Shown here in pieces: positions 44,380 through 53,478 of a stretch of DNA of 64,000 bases; position 1 is the stretch's first letter, and each line of letters starts with the position of its first letter. This stretch comes from an uncultured Croceitalea sp. (GTDB lineage: Bacteria > Bacteroidota > Bacteroidia > Flavobacteriales > Flavobacteriaceae): assembly GCA_947494805.1 (NCBI GenBank), contig CANLWK010000001.1, positions 124,001 to 188,000 of the forward strand, read 5' to 3'. A program made the position numbers and the translations under genes. The notes beneath the pieces are model-generated. The model worked only from the letters and a program-made list of their open reading frames with translations, made no database searches and was not told the DNA's origin.

Positions 44380-45435
44380 CTAAAATGCATAACCTAGGCC
44401 AATACCCAGTAGTTGTTTAAACTGAATTCGTGGGATGCCCGCATCTAACACGGTACCATCTTCAGCGACCACTTCATCAAAAAGTATATCATCGTCAAAG
44501 ATCAGGTGGGTGCCGATATTGGCTTGTAGGTATTTGTTGACCTGGAGTGTAAAATTGAGTTCCCAATCTACATCGATATTTCCAAAACTTCTCAGATAGT
44601 CAGTGTACATACTAATACGATGGTTCATTTTTACGTTCTTTGCTACCTCAGTTTCCCAAGTATTGGTCACTAAAAAACCAAGCTCCATAAAAACGTTTTT
44701 CCCCTTTTCAACACCAAATGACCCTTGTTCGGATAAGTCTTCATCAAAAACAAAAGTGGCTTTTTGGGTGAATGGAGATATGTACAGGTTGAACTCTTTG
44801 TTTTCGGGAATATAAGATGTACCAGCCCCTAGAAATAGATAACCAGGTGCCATAAATCTCGAAATGGGATTTTCTCGATTGGGATACTTGAATCCATTTG
44901 AAAACTGGGTATTAAAGTTCATTTTGACTTGGTAGTACCAATGCGATAAGGTGTCCCGTCTAAATGCAAATGCCGAAGTCAGTCTTATGAAATCATCTGT
45001 TTTTCTAAGCTTTCTGCCCTCTTGGGCATTGATGCCATAGCGCAAACGTAGCTCACTGTCCCAATTGATGTATCTGAACTTGTATTTTCTTGAAAAGAGC
45101 ATATTGGCCAAAGCCGAAACCGAGTTTTCGCCACCGGCGTTCCAGTTCACAAAAGCAACTTCGTTGACATTGAGGCCGAACTTGTTTTCATTGTCCCAGA
45201 ACGATAAGGGGAGGAACTTTTTAGGTTTCTCCAGTAAAGGCTTGGTGCCGCTGAAGGAGACTCTTGGGCTTTGAAGACGAACACCTCTTAAGATGTTCTT
45301 TAGTTTTTTCTGCTCCCATCGAATGACTATGGTATCGGCCGTATCATCCTGTTCATCAGTTTGCCCAAAACAAAGGCCCGTAAAGATGAAGGCACAAATG
45401 GCCAAATAATGGGTTTTATTCAAGTTCTTCAACAT
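44380..45435 (-). CDS. DUF3078 outer-membrane-type protein
   Basis: A 351-residue protein with a Sec signal peptide (HYLAICAFIFTGLCFGQ). The mature protein is a beta-rich chain of alternating strands ending in an aromatic residue (GLGYAF), as expected of an outer-membrane beta-barrel. DUF3078 motifs are FGLNVNEVAFVNWNAGGENSVSALAN and WDSELRLRYGINAQEG. The role is unknown. Its start overlaps the end of dxs by 20 bp, so the two are co-transcribed and the reading frames share DNA. Confidence 0.87.
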   Translation of the reverse strand: MLKNLNKTHYLAICAFIFTGLCFGQTDEQDDTADTIVIRWEQKKLKNILRGVRLQSPRVSFSGTKPLLEKPKKFLPLSFWDNENKFGLNVNEVAFVNWNAGGENSVSALANMLFSRKYKFRYINWDSELRLRYGINAQEGRKLRKTDDFIRLTSAFAFRRDTLSHWYYQVKMNFNTQFSNGFKYPNRENPISRFMAPGYLFLGAGTSYIPENKEFNLYISPFTQKATFVFDEDLSEQGSFGVEKGKNVFMELGFLVTNTWETEVAKNVKMNHRISMYTDYLRSFGNIDVDWELNFTLQVNKYLQANIGTHLIFDDDILFDEVVAEDGTVLDAGIPRIQFKQLLGIGLGYAF

Positions 45436-47188
45436 ATTTTTTTAATGATTCCATATCAATGCCACAAATACTATGCAATTCTTCTGGGCTACCATGCTCA
45501 ACAAAGTCATCCCCTATGGCAAATACGTTGATTTTGCCCATATAGTTCACGCTATTTGCATATGTAATGATGGCATTGCCAAATCCTCCGATTTCACAGC
45601 CATCTTCAAGGGTTATGATATGTGCATACTCCTGAAAAACAGTGTCTAAAATAGTAGTGTCCAATGGTTTTAAAAACCGCATGTCATAATGGCCGTACCA
45701 TTCCGGTTTTTTTATGTTTTCTATGAGTTTGGTGACTTCATTACCGATATGGCCCAGTGTCAAAAAAGCTATTTTACTTCCCTTTTTTACAGTTCTTGCC
45801 TTTCCTATTTCAATGGTGTCAAAAGGTTGTTTCCAATCTAGGGTCACCCCAAGCCCACGAGGGTATCTAATGGCAATTGGACCTGAAAGCGCCTTCTGGC
45901 AAGTGAACATTATATTGCGCAGCTCAATTTCGTTCATGGGTGAAAAAATGGTCATGTTCGGAATACAGTTCAAATACGCCAAGTCAAATACACCATGGTG
46001 GGTTGGGCCATCTTGGCCTACCAAACCGGCACGGTCTAAACAGAAAATAACAGGGAGCTGCTGCAGGGCCACATCATGTATGACCTGGTCATAAGCGCGT
46101 TGCAAAAATGTGGAATAGACATTACAAAACGGAATCAATCCCTCTGCCGCCATACCAGCGGCAAGTGTTACGGCATGCTGTTCGGCAATACCAACGTCAA
46201 AGGCACGTTCAGGGATTTTATCCATCATCAACTTTAAAGAGCTTCCTGTTGGCATTGCAGGGGTAATACCAACGATTTTAGAATTTTGTTCTGCCAATTC
46301 TACAATGGTATGGCCAAAAACATCTTGATATTTCGGTGGTTGTTGTGTCTTGTTTGATTTTGTAATTCGCTCTCCCGTTTTTACATTAAACTTACCAGGG
46401 GCGTGATATACTACTTGATTTTCTTCGGCCTTTTGAAGTCCTTTTCCTTTTGTGGTGATAACATGGAGCAGCTTTGGACCTTGAACATTTTTTAAACGTT
46501 GCAGTTCAATGATCAAAGCATTGGTGTCATGGCCATCAATTGGCCCCGTATAGTTTAAATTCAAGCATTCAAAAATATTTTCATCTTTTGCGATACCTTT
46601 TTTGACGTTGGTCAAGTACTTTTTTAATGCGCCCACACTGGGATCAATACCAATGGCATTGTCGTTTAACACAATGAGCACATTGGCATCGGTCACGCCC
46701 AAATGATTAAGGCCTTCAAAGGCCATTCCGCTCGCGATGGAAGCATCTCCAATAACGGCAATGTGCTGTTTTTTGTGGTCGCCATGAAGTTTTGAAGCCA
46801 TTGCCATTCCAAGAATAGCAGAAATCGAAGTAGAACTATGGCCAGTTCCGAAATCGTCAAAAACACTTTCACTTCGTTTGGGGAATCCACTGATACCGCC
46901 TAACTGGCGATTGGTTTCAAATTGATTTCTGCGACCTGTTAAAATTTTATGCCCATAAGCTTGGTGGCCGACATCCCAAATCAACTTATCGTTTGGGGTA
47001 TCAAAGACATAATGCAGGGCAATGGTCAATTCTACCACACCCAAACTGGCACCTAAATGCCCTTCTTTGGCAGCAACAATGGCAATGATGCACCCACGAA
47101 GCTCTTCAGCAAGCTTTGACAACTTTCCTTTAGATAGTTTTCTAAGGTCCGCGGGAGAATTGATATGCTGAAGTAGATTTGAGCCCAT
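45416..47188 (-). CDS. dxs: 1-Deoxy-D-xylulose-5-phosphate synthase
   Basis: A 590-residue thiamine-diphosphate enzyme, first step of the non-mevalonate isoprenoid pathway (pyruvate plus glyceraldehyde-3-phosphate). Motifs include AAKEGHLGASLGVVELTIAL, DVGHQAYGHKILTGR, the ThDP site GDASIASGMAFEGLNHLG...IVLNDN, EQHAVTLAAGMAAEG with the catalytic Glu, and DRAGLVGQDGPTHHGVFDLA. Slightly shorter than the E. coli enzyme (about 620), which is usual in Bacteroidota. It is upstream of, and overlaps, the DUF3078 gene. Isoprenoid supply links it functionally to the polyprenyl synthase at 62078. Confidence 0.96.
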   Translation of the reverse strand: MGSNLLQHINSPADLRKLSKGKLSKLAEELRGCIIAIVAAKEGHLGASLGVVELTIALHYVFDTPNDKLIWDVGHQAYGHKILTGRRNQFETNRQLGGISGFPKRSESVFDDFGTGHSSTSISAILGMAMASKLHGDHKKQHIAVIGDASIASGMAFEGLNHLGVTDANVLIVLNDNAIGIDPSVGALKKYLTNVKKGIAKDENIFECLNLNYTGPIDGHDTNALIIELQRLKNVQGPKLLHVITTKGKGLQKAEENQVVYHAPGKFNVKTGERITKSNKTQQPPKYQDVFGHTIVELAEQNSKIVGITPAMPTGSSLKLMMDKIPERAFDVGIAEQHAVTLAAGMAAEGLIPFCNVYSTFLQRAYDQVIHDVALQQLPVIFCLDRAGLVGQDGPTHHGVFDLAYLNCIPNMTIFSPMNEIELRNIMFTCQKALSGPIAIRYPRGLGVTLDWKQPFDTIEIGKARTVKKGSKIAFLTLGHIGNEVTKLIENIKKPEWYGHYDMRFLKPLDTTILDTVFQEYAHIITLEDGCEIGGFGNAIITYANSVNYMGKINVFAIGDDFVEHGSPEELHSICGIDMESLKKYVEELE

Positions 47189-47315
47189 GAGATATTTAAA
47201 TTACAAAACTACATTTTTTGTCAGTTAACCATCGCAGTATCGTCTTTGACAACAAATACTTTAGAACAATGGTTGTTAGAATTAGGTTCGCCTTAAATAA
47301 TCATTAAATAAAACC

Positions 47316-48431
47316 ATGAAAAACTGTTTTAAAACATTAGCGCTGACGGCGCTTGTACTTTTGGTATCGTGCTCAAAAGACGAAAATGAATCAGGTTCCA
47401 ATGAGAACGACCAAGCTATTGAAGAATTGGAGAATACACCACTTCAAGCAGAAGAAGTAGCTAATAATGTGGTCATTCAAGGAGGAACAAAAAGCGATGG
47501 AGCCCCACCAACTCCAAATGAAGCGATCTCATTAGATGTTTCTGGCTCAAGTGAAGTGGCCTTGCTTGGTGAAGGTTTTGAAGTTTCCATCAATTCTGAC
47601 GCAAGTATCACCGGAGCTTATCTTCAGTTTAAATCGAATGATGACGCCGGTGTTGTCGCTGATAGTTATTATGATATCGACCTAAACGCAAACAACTCCA
47701 ATAAAAAGGCCGTAAGCTTTAAAGGTTTTAAGAAGAAAGCCAATAGACTTTCTGCCAAGGTTGAAGACACAACCTTAGATGTTGATTTCAACACCAATAT
47801 TGAACCAGGTACGTTCTGTTATGTTATCTGTGTTTATGATGCTGAAGGAAACATCAGTGCACCACAAGAAGTTTGTGTTACTGTTGAAAGTTGGGGTGGA
47901 AACTCAAAAGCAGTTGGAGCATGGAAGCTCGTTGAACAAGAATATACTGAAGATGGTGAAACTGTCAAGCTTGCTCTTGGTCAAGAAGATTGCGAAGATT
48001 ATATCATTTCTTGTCAAGAAGGGGGTCAGGTAGAGGTAACAGAATGTTTTACTACAGTCGACTTGATGTTGACCATTAACGAGAATGGCACCTATAACTT
48101 AATTTCAAACTCTGAAGATGACATCATTGATTACAACGCTACCCAAGAGCAATGCCAACAGGTTACTATTGAAGGCAACAAGTTTACCTATCAAAGCCAG
48201 GGGAATTGGGCATATGTCAGTGATGAAGAAAGGTTGACCTTGGTAGAGTATAGTTACTCAGAAACGGACGGAGGAGAAACATTTGAAGAAACTTATGAGG
48301 CAGGTAATGGTGAATTACTGTTTGATGGCAAAGCTGAAATCAATGGAAATACAATGCGAATTGTTGAAGAAGAAGACTATGACGACGATGGTGTTGTTGA
48401 TTATGTCTACAGAATAGTACTTCAAAAGTAG
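47316..48431 (+). CDS. Lipoprotein with lipocalin-like C-terminal domain
   Basis: A 371-residue lipoprotein (signal MKNCFKTLALTALVLLVSC, lipobox LVSC, then KDENESGSNEND, an acidic surface-export-like tail). Residues 75-195 form an Ig-like beta domain (EVALLGEGFEVSINSDASITGAYLQF, FCYVICVYDAEGNISAPQEVCVTV). Residues 205-370 resemble the lipocalin-like domain of Flavobacteriia (VGAWKLVEQEYTEDGE, LMLTINENGTYNL, NTMRIVEEEDYDDDGVVDYVYRIVL). The highly acidic region after Cys resembles the lipoprotein export signal of Bacteroidota and suggests surface exposure. Function not recognised. Flanked by a clear terminator. Confidence 0.75.
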   Translation: MKNCFKTLALTALVLLVSCSKDENESGSNENDQAIEELENTPLQAEEVANNVVIQGGTKSDGAPPTPNEAISLDVSGSSEVALLGEGFEVSINSDASITGAYLQFKSNDDAGVVADSYYDIDLNANNSNKKAVSFKGFKKKANRLSAKVEDTTLDVDFNTNIEPGTFCYVICVYDAEGNISAPQEVCVTVESWGGNSKAVGAWKLVEQEYTEDGETVKLALGQEDCEDYIISCQEGGQVEVTECFTTVDLMLTINENGTYNLISNSEDDIIDYNATQEQCQQVTIEGNKFTYQSQGNWAYVSDEERLTLVEYSYSETDGGETFEETYEAGNGELLFDGKAEINGNTMRIVEEEDYDDDGVVDYVYRIVLQK

Positions 48432-48455
48432 TATCGGTCACCAATAAAGGACTTT

Positions 48456-48488
48456 CAAAACCCCAGCTACGGCTAGGGGTTTTGTTTT
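48456..48488 (+). terminator. Rho-independent terminator
   Basis: The stem CAAAACCCC/GGGGTTTTG with an extra AGC/GCT inner pairing is followed by TTTT, 24 bp after the lipoprotein stop codon. Confidence 0.8.
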
Positions 48489-48528
48489 CAATTTGATTAA
48501 TCCTTAGTATTGCCAAAAAGTTATGTAG

Positions 48529-48978
48529 ATGATCGATCCTTATGATGACACCTATTTTATGAAAAAAGCGCTTGAAGAGGCACAAATTGCCTTTGATGAA
48601 GGTGAAGTTCCTGTTGGTGCTGTGGTGGTAATCAAAAACAGGATTATTGGACGTGCCCATAACCTTACTGAAAAACTTCATGATGTCACTGCCCATGCCG
48701 AAATGCAGGCCATTACTTCGGCCGCTAATTTTTTGGGCGGTAAATACCTTACAGGATGTACTTTATATGTAACCCTTGAACCTTGTCAAATGTGCGCAGG
48801 AGCACTTTATTGGAGCCAAATATCAAAAATAGTCTACGGAGCACCTGACCTGGAGCGCGGATTTAAAGTGATGGGAACAACATTGCATCCAAAAACAGAT
48901 GTTGTCGGAGGGATATTGGAACAAGAATCAGCCAGTTTATTGAAACGTTTCTTTATAAAAAGAAGGAACCTGAATTAA
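48529..48978 (+). CDS. tadA: tRNA-specific adenosine deaminase
   Basis: A 149-residue zinc deaminase that converts the wobble adenosine of tRNA-Arg(ACG) to inosine. The zinc site is HAEMQAI (His and catalytic Glu near residues 57-59) and PCQMCAGALYWSQI (the two Cys near residues 87 and 90). The N-terminal MKKALEEAQIAFDEGEVPVGAVVV and the C-terminal helix (LLKRFFIKRRNLN, basic, for RNA contact) match TadA rather than guanine deaminase. It starts 97 bp after the previous stop and past the terminator, so it is probably transcribed from its own promoter. Confidence 0.93.
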   Translation: MIDPYDDTYFMKKALEEAQIAFDEGEVPVGAVVVIKNRIIGRAHNLTEKLHDVTAHAEMQAITSAANFLGGKYLTGCTLYVTLEPCQMCAGALYWSQISKIVYGAPDLERGFKVMGTTLHPKTDVVGGILEQESASLLKRFFIKRRNLN

Positions 48979-49013
48979 GATTTTATCAAATGGTCTGACA
49001 TAAGGTTGATTGC

Positions 49014-49042
49014 AAAAAAAATTCCGGCCATAGACCGGAATT
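49014..49042 (-). terminator. Rho-independent terminator of the cold-shock gene
   Basis: Stem AATTCCGG/CCGGAATT with a seven-base loop, followed by T7 when read leftward, 27 bp after the cold-shock stop codon. Confidence 0.85.
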
Positions 49043-49068
49043 CTAAATTCAATCAAGTACAATATATG

Positions 49069-49260
49069 TTAGATGATCTGCACTTGTGCAGCCACCATTC
49101 CTTTTCTTCCTTCTTCTTCTTGGTATTCTACTTTGTCGCCTTCGTTAAGTTCTAATCCGTTCAATGATGTAACGTGAACAAAAATGTCTTTTCCAGTATC
49201 GTCGTTCGTAATGAACCCGAAACCTTTGGATGTGTTAAAAAATTTTACTGTGCCAGTCAT
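49069..49260 (-). CDS. Cold-shock domain protein (CspA family)
   Basis: A 63-residue single cold-shock domain. RNP1 appears as KGFGFITND and RNP2 as DIFVHVTSL, with MTGTVKFFNTS at the start. It binds single-stranded RNA or DNA as an RNA chaperone. It is at the short end of the family. The 72-bp upstream region to the next gene is very AT-rich and includes a run of nine T. Its own terminator follows. Confidence 0.95.
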   Translation of the reverse strand: MTGTVKFFNTSKGFGFITNDDTGKDIFVHVTSLNGLELNEGDKVEYQEEEGRKGMVAAQVQII

Positions 49261-49332
49261 TTGAAAAATGATAAATGTTAAAATACGAAAGTAGTTTTTT
49301 TTTGGATAAGCTCTTAAAATACATAGTGAAAA

Positions 49333-49590
49333 TTATTGATTTTCAGGCTTTTCACTTTCTTTTTGTTGCATTTTGTCAATGTTTTCTTTGGTCAGCATAT
49401 AATCTTTCATCTGTTTTCCCTTACTTTCTTTGAACAGAAAAAGGGGCATTGCCACCAAAAATAGTACTAGGGTGCCCGAACCAATAAATTTATGCCCCAA
49501 GGCCTCGTTTTCTGCTTTTATCGAAAAGCCATAAATAATCAGGCCAAAAGCAATTATCACTATCAGGACAATAAAATGCTTCATTTTCAT
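49333..49590 (-). CDS. Small two-helix membrane protein downstream of clc
   Basis: Eighty-five residues. The ATG at 49590 is chosen because it lies 2 bp after the stop of the CLC gene; a longer open frame would run deep into that gene. Two membrane helices (FIVLIVIIAFGLIIYGF, about 5-21, and FIGSGTLVLFLVAMPLFLF, about 35-53) are followed by a charged cytoplasmic tail (KQMKDYMLTKENIDKMQQKE). No family recognised. The tight linkage suggests co-expression with the chloride channel. Confidence 0.65.
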   Translation of the reverse strand: MKMKHFIVLIVIIAFGLIIYGFSIKAENEALGHKFIGSGTLVLFLVAMPLFLFKESKGKQMKDYMLTKENIDKMQQKESEKPENQ

Positions 49591-49592
49591 GG

Positions 49593-51374
49593 TTAAGGGG
49601 TATAGTTGATTAGCTGACGACGATAGGCCGTCAATAACTTCGACTTTGATACGAAGCCCATATAGGTACTTTCTTTGACCACTGGAAGGTTCCAAGCGCC
49701 GCTGTCTTGAAACTTTTGCATCACCTTCTTCATTGAATCTTCATTATAAAAAATATATTCTGGTGGGGCATGCATTAGGTCTTTAACTAAGATTTCATTG
49801 TAAAGTTCTGCCTTGAACATAAATTCACGAATGTCATCAAGTAGTACAATACCTACCATTTTTTTATCCTTGTCCAGAACAGGAAAAATGTTACGGGTCG
49901 ATTTTGAAACTGATTTGAGCAACATATCGCCCAAGGTCATCTCTGTGTGCACCGCTTTGAAATTGGTCTCAATGACATCATCCAGTTCCATTAAAGTCAG
50001 CACCGCTTGGTCTTTGTTATGGGTAAGTAGGGCATTCTGTTGCGCAAGTTCTTTGGTATAAATAGTATAGTCTAAGACATTTTTGGTAATCAAGAACGAA
50101 ATACTGGCCGTAATCATTAAGGGAACAAAAAGCTCATAACCACCAGTGATTTCAGCAATTAAAAAAATTGCAGTCAATGGGGCGTGAATCACCCCTGCAA
50201 TCAATCCGGCCATACCAATAAGTGTAAAATTGCTTTCAGAAACCGAAAATCCAACACCTAAATTGTTGATGACCTTGGCGACCACATTGCCCAAGGCACT
50301 GCCCATCACCATAGTTGGTATGAAGACACCACCCGCACCACCGGCAGCCAAGGTTGTGGTCATGGCAATGGCCTTGAATATGGTAATTCCAAAAAGTAAG
50401 GCGATGACCACCCATACATTGTCCAAAAAGGCATCAAAGGGCGTTTTACCCAAAGCACTCAGATGGTCTCCATCCAATAGTTTGTTGATAAAGCCGAAAC
50501 CTTCACCGTATAATGGGGGAATGAGATACAACATAATCCCAATGGCCATTCCTCCGAATAACAATTTGTATTTGGGGCTTCTAAAACGCTTAAAGATTTT
50601 TAAGATACCGAAATACATCTTAGTGAAATAGATTGATGAAAAGGCGGTACCGACTCCTAATAGAATATAGAACGGGACGTCGCCCAGTTGAAACCCTTCT
50701 GTAATCGAAAAATTAAAAAGCACTTCGTTCCCTAAAAAAAAGTAAGACGTCAATACCCCTGATATAGAGGCTAACAATAAGGGCAAGACCGACAGCATGG
50801 TCAGGTCTAAACTAAAGACTTCAACAGCAAAGATTATGGCTGCAATCGGTGACTGAAATATTGAAGCAATGGCCCCAGCTGACGCACAGGCAATCAATAG
50901 CGAACGTGTCTTAACATCAACATGTAACAACCTGCTAAGGTTAGAACTTAACGACGCCCCTGACTTTACAGCGGGGCCCAATAACCCTACAGAACCCCCA
51001 AAACCAACCGTTAAAGGTGCTGTTAGTAAAGGCGTATATATCTTTCGTATGGATAGTAGCCCTTTATTCTTTGAAAGTGCATACAAAATCGAAGGTACGG
51101 CATGTGCCAAAGGGTGTTTGTTTACGAACTTGACATATAAATACACCAAAGTCAAACCCACAATGGGCAAGATGAAATACAATTGGTTCTCTGAAATGAT
51201 AATACCCCGTTCTAAAAGAGATTCTATAAAGTAGGTTAGGTTTTTCAAGGTTACCGCTGCAAGACCGGCCAAAAAACCGATAACAATACTCAAGATTTGT
51301 ACAAAGGTCTTGTTGGAGACATGTTTATATCGCCACTTTAAAAACTTTTTGAGATAGACTTTTGTGTTTGGCAT
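49593..51374 (-). CDS. CLC-type chloride channel/transporter with CBS domains
   Basis: A 593-residue protein. A CLC membrane domain of about 10-18 helical segments covers residues 20-430, with GGAGGVFIPTMVMGSALGN and FAVEVFSLDLTML. A tandem CBS pair follows (about 450-585, DVIETNFKAVHTEMTLGDML, VLDKDKKMVGIVLLDDIREF). The region that normally reads GxEGP reads GGSVGLLGPAVKSG, with Leu132 at the position of the gating glutamate (E148 in E. coli ClcA). Loss of that Glu changes gating and proton coupling, so a channel or altered anion transporter is likely. It is followed 2 bp later by a small membrane protein gene. Confidence 0.92.
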   Translation of the reverse strand: MPNTKVYLKKFLKWRYKHVSNKTFVQILSIVIGFLAGLAAVTLKNLTYFIESLLERGIIISENQLYFILPIVGLTLVYLYVKFVNKHPLAHAVPSILYALSKNKGLLSIRKIYTPLLTAPLTVGFGGSVGLLGPAVKSGASLSSNLSRLLHVDVKTRSLLIACASAGAIASIFQSPIAAIIFAVEVFSLDLTMLSVLPLLLASISGVLTSYFFLGNEVLFNFSITEGFQLGDVPFYILLGVGTAFSSIYFTKMYFGILKIFKRFRSPKYKLLFGGMAIGIMLYLIPPLYGEGFGFINKLLDGDHLSALGKTPFDAFLDNVWVVIALLFGITIFKAIAMTTTLAAGGAGGVFIPTMVMGSALGNVVAKVINNLGVGFSVSESNFTLIGMAGLIAGVIHAPLTAIFLIAEITGGYELFVPLMITASISFLITKNVLDYTIYTKELAQQNALLTHNKDQAVLTLMELDDVIETNFKAVHTEMTLGDMLLKSVSKSTRNIFPVLDKDKKMVGIVLLDDIREFMFKAELYNEILVKDLMHAPPEYIFYNEDSMKKVMQKFQDSGAWNLPVVKESTYMGFVSKSKLLTAYRRQLINYTP

Positions 51375-51432
51375 CAGTGATGATTCTTAATAAAAGTATT
51401 AAAAATCTAATCTAAAACCTGCTTGTTGAATG

Positions 51433-53181
51433 TTACAAATCTAACTTTAGATGTAATTCTTGCAATTGTTCGTTGTCAATGGTCGCAGGCGCATCAATCA
51501 TGACATCGCGGCCACTATTGTTTTTAGGGAAGGCAATAAAGTCTCGAATGGTTTCTTGGCCTCCTAAAATCGATACCAATCGATCCAACCCAAAAGCGAT
51601 GCCACCATGTGGAGGAGCGCCATATTGAAAGGCGTCCATTAAAAACCCAAACTGTGCTTTTGCCTCTTCTGGTGTAAAACCTAAGTGTTTGAACATGATG
51701 GCCTGGGTTTCTTTGTCATGGATACGAATAGATCCGCCGCCAATTTCATTTCCGTTTAAAACCAAGTCATAGGCGTTGGCCTTTACAGCTCCGGGATCAG
51801 TGTCCAATAGTTCAAGCTGCCCCGGTTTTGGAGAGGTGAACGGGTGGTGCATGGCATGGTAGTTTCCGGTTTCTTCATCCAGCTCCAACAACGGAAAATC
51901 AACTACCCATAAAGGTGCAAATTCATCGGCTTTTCGTAGCCCCAACCGTTCGGCCAGTTCCATGCGAAGTGCACTTAGTTGTGCCCGTGTCTTATTGGTT
52001 TCACCAGAAAGCACACAAATCAGATCACCAGCTTTGGCGCCGGTGGTTTTGGCCCATGCTGCCAAGTCGGTTTGGTCGTAAAACTTGTCGACCGACGATT
52101 TAAATGAACCATCTTCATTGCATTTTACGTAGACCATGCCTTTGGCACCTATTTGAGGGCGCTTTACCCAATCAACAAGGGCATCGATTTCTTTTCGGGT
52201 ATAGGCAGCTCCATCGGGTACTGCAATGCCAACTACAAGTTCTGCCGAATTGAAGACATTAAAATCTTTATGTTGGGCCACTTGGTTCAGTTCGCCAAAC
52301 TCCATGCCGAAACGAATGTCCGGTTTGTCATTACCATAGCGTTTCATGGCGTCATCAAATGTGATTCTTGGAAAGCTATCTACTTCTACCCCCTTGATTT
52401 CCTTTAACAAATGTTTGGTCAAACCTTCAAAGGTTTGTAGAATATCTTCTTGCTCCACAAAAGCCATTTCGCAATCTATCTGTGTGAACTCTGGCTGTCT
52501 GTCGGCCCGCAGGTCTTCATCACGAAAGCACTTTACAATCTGAAAGTATTTGTCCAATCCGCCAACCATCAAAAGTTGTTTAAAAGTTTGTGGTGATTGT
52601 GGTAATGCATAGAACTGACCCGCGTTCATGCGGCTTGGAACCAGAAAATCACGCGCGCCTTCTGGGGTAGACTTGATTAGGTATGGTGTTTCAACATCAA
52701 TAAACCCTTGATCTGAAAGATACTTTCGAACTTCCATTGACACTTTGTGCCTAAAAACAAGATTGTTTTTTACAGGATTTCTTCTGATGTCCAAATAGCG
52801 ATACTTCATGCGTATATCTTCACCGCCGTCGGTCTCATCTTCAATGGTAAATGGAGGAAGAAGGGATTCGTTCAAGATGGTAAGCTCGGTAACCAAAACC
52901 TCAACCGCTCCGGTAGGTATGTTAAGGTTTTTTGAGGCACGTTCAATGACCTTGCCTTTGACTTGAACAACAGTTTCACGACCAAGGGTGCGCGCTTTTT
53001 CTAAAAGGTCACTTGAAGTTCGCTCTTCATCGAACACTAGCTGGGTAATACCATAACGATCTCGCAAATCGACCCAAACCACAAAGCCCTTATCTCTTAA
53101 TTTGTGCACCCAACCACTCAGTAAAACATCATTGTTGATATCAACTGCACGAAGTGCGCCGCAAGTATTGTCTCTGTACAT
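51433..53181 (-). CDS. aspS: Aspartyl-tRNA synthetase
   Basis: A 582-residue class IIb synthetase. The N-terminal OB-fold anticodon-binding domain (residues 1-105) has [26 protein letters not shown]. Catalytic motifs follow: motif 2 ([24 protein letters not shown]) and motif 3 ([15 protein letters not shown]). The GAD insertion is present (about 290-420). The start at 53181 (MYRDNTCG) is the family norm; the open frame begins at a TTG three codons upstream. Full length for bacterial AspRS. It may charge only Asp or also Asn tRNA; that cannot be read here. Confidence 0.97.
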   Translation of the reverse strand: MYRDNTCGALRAVDINNDVLLSGWVHKLRDKGFVVWVDLRDRYGITQLVFDEERTSSDLLEKARTLGRETVVQVKGKVIERASKNLNIPTGAVEVLVTELTILNESLLPPFTIEDETDGGEDIRMKYRYLDIRRNPVKNNLVFRHKVSMEVRKYLSDQGFIDVETPYLIKSTPEGARDFLVPSRMNAGQFYALPQSPQTFKQLLMVGGLDKYFQIVKCFRDEDLRADRQPEFTQIDCEMAFVEQEDILQTFEGLTKHLLKEIKGVEVDSFPRITFDDAMKRYGNDKPDIRFGMEFGELNQVAQHKDFNVFNSAELVVGIAVPDGAAYTRKEIDALVDWVKRPQIGAKGMVYVKCNEDGSFKSSVDKFYDQTDLAAWAKTTGAKAGDLICVLSGETNKTRAQLSALRMELAERLGLRKADEFAPLWVVDFPLLELDEETGNYHAMHHPFTSPKPGQLELLDTDPGAVKANAYDLVLNGNEIGGGSIRIHDKETQAIMFKHLGFTPEEAKAQFGFLMDAFQYGAPPHGGIAFGLDRLVSILGGQETIRDFIAFPKNNSGRDVMIDAPATIDNEQLQELHLKLDL

Positions 53182-53281
53182 AATTTTCAAGAATGAGACT
53201 GCAAAGGTAATTAGTTAAAACGGTATGAAAAACAATTCCCAGTCTTGGTTTAGGGCAATTTTTAGCACAAATTTTGGGTTG

Positions 53282-53335
53282 TATTTCATACATCTTTTTT
53301 GACCATTCATACATTTTTAACGACCAATATGATTT
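53282..53335 (+). promoter_or_regulatory. Tandem 21-bp direct repeats resembling a LytTR site
   Basis: TTCATACAT at 53285-53293 recurs exactly 21 bp later at 53306-53314 (in CCATTCATACAT), and a weaker copy CCAATATGATTT starts at 53324, another 21 bp on. The middle unit is almost identical to the repeat at 16399 (CCATTCACACAT). It lies 140-190 bp before the MORN protein gene and is divergent from aspS. Confidence 0.45.
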
Positions 53336-53368
53336 TTAAATACCTGATAATGAATGTATTATATGCTC

Positions 53369-53451
53369 AATGTAAATTTAATGTTATGTAAATGTTACTT
53401 AAAAGTGTAATTAATGTAAAATAAAATGTATATTTGTATCGTTAATGTAAA
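53369..53451 (+). repeat. Four ATGTAAA motifs before the MORN gene
   Basis: AATGTAAA occurs at 53369-53376, 53413-53420 and 53444-53451, and TATGTAAA at 53385-53392. They lie in a very AT-rich leader and surround the -7 box. They could be operator half-sites or simply low complexity. Confidence 0.3.
53429..53436 (+). promoter_or_regulatory. -7 box TATATTTG for the MORN-repeat protein gene
   Basis: A perfect TAnnTTTG match 43 bp before the ATG at 53479. No TTG lies at the normal -33 distance. A second, weaker box TAAATTTA at 53373-53380 lies closer to the LytTR-like repeats. Confidence 0.4.
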
Positions 53452-53478
53452 GGAATAATGAATTTAAGGTTGATAGAT

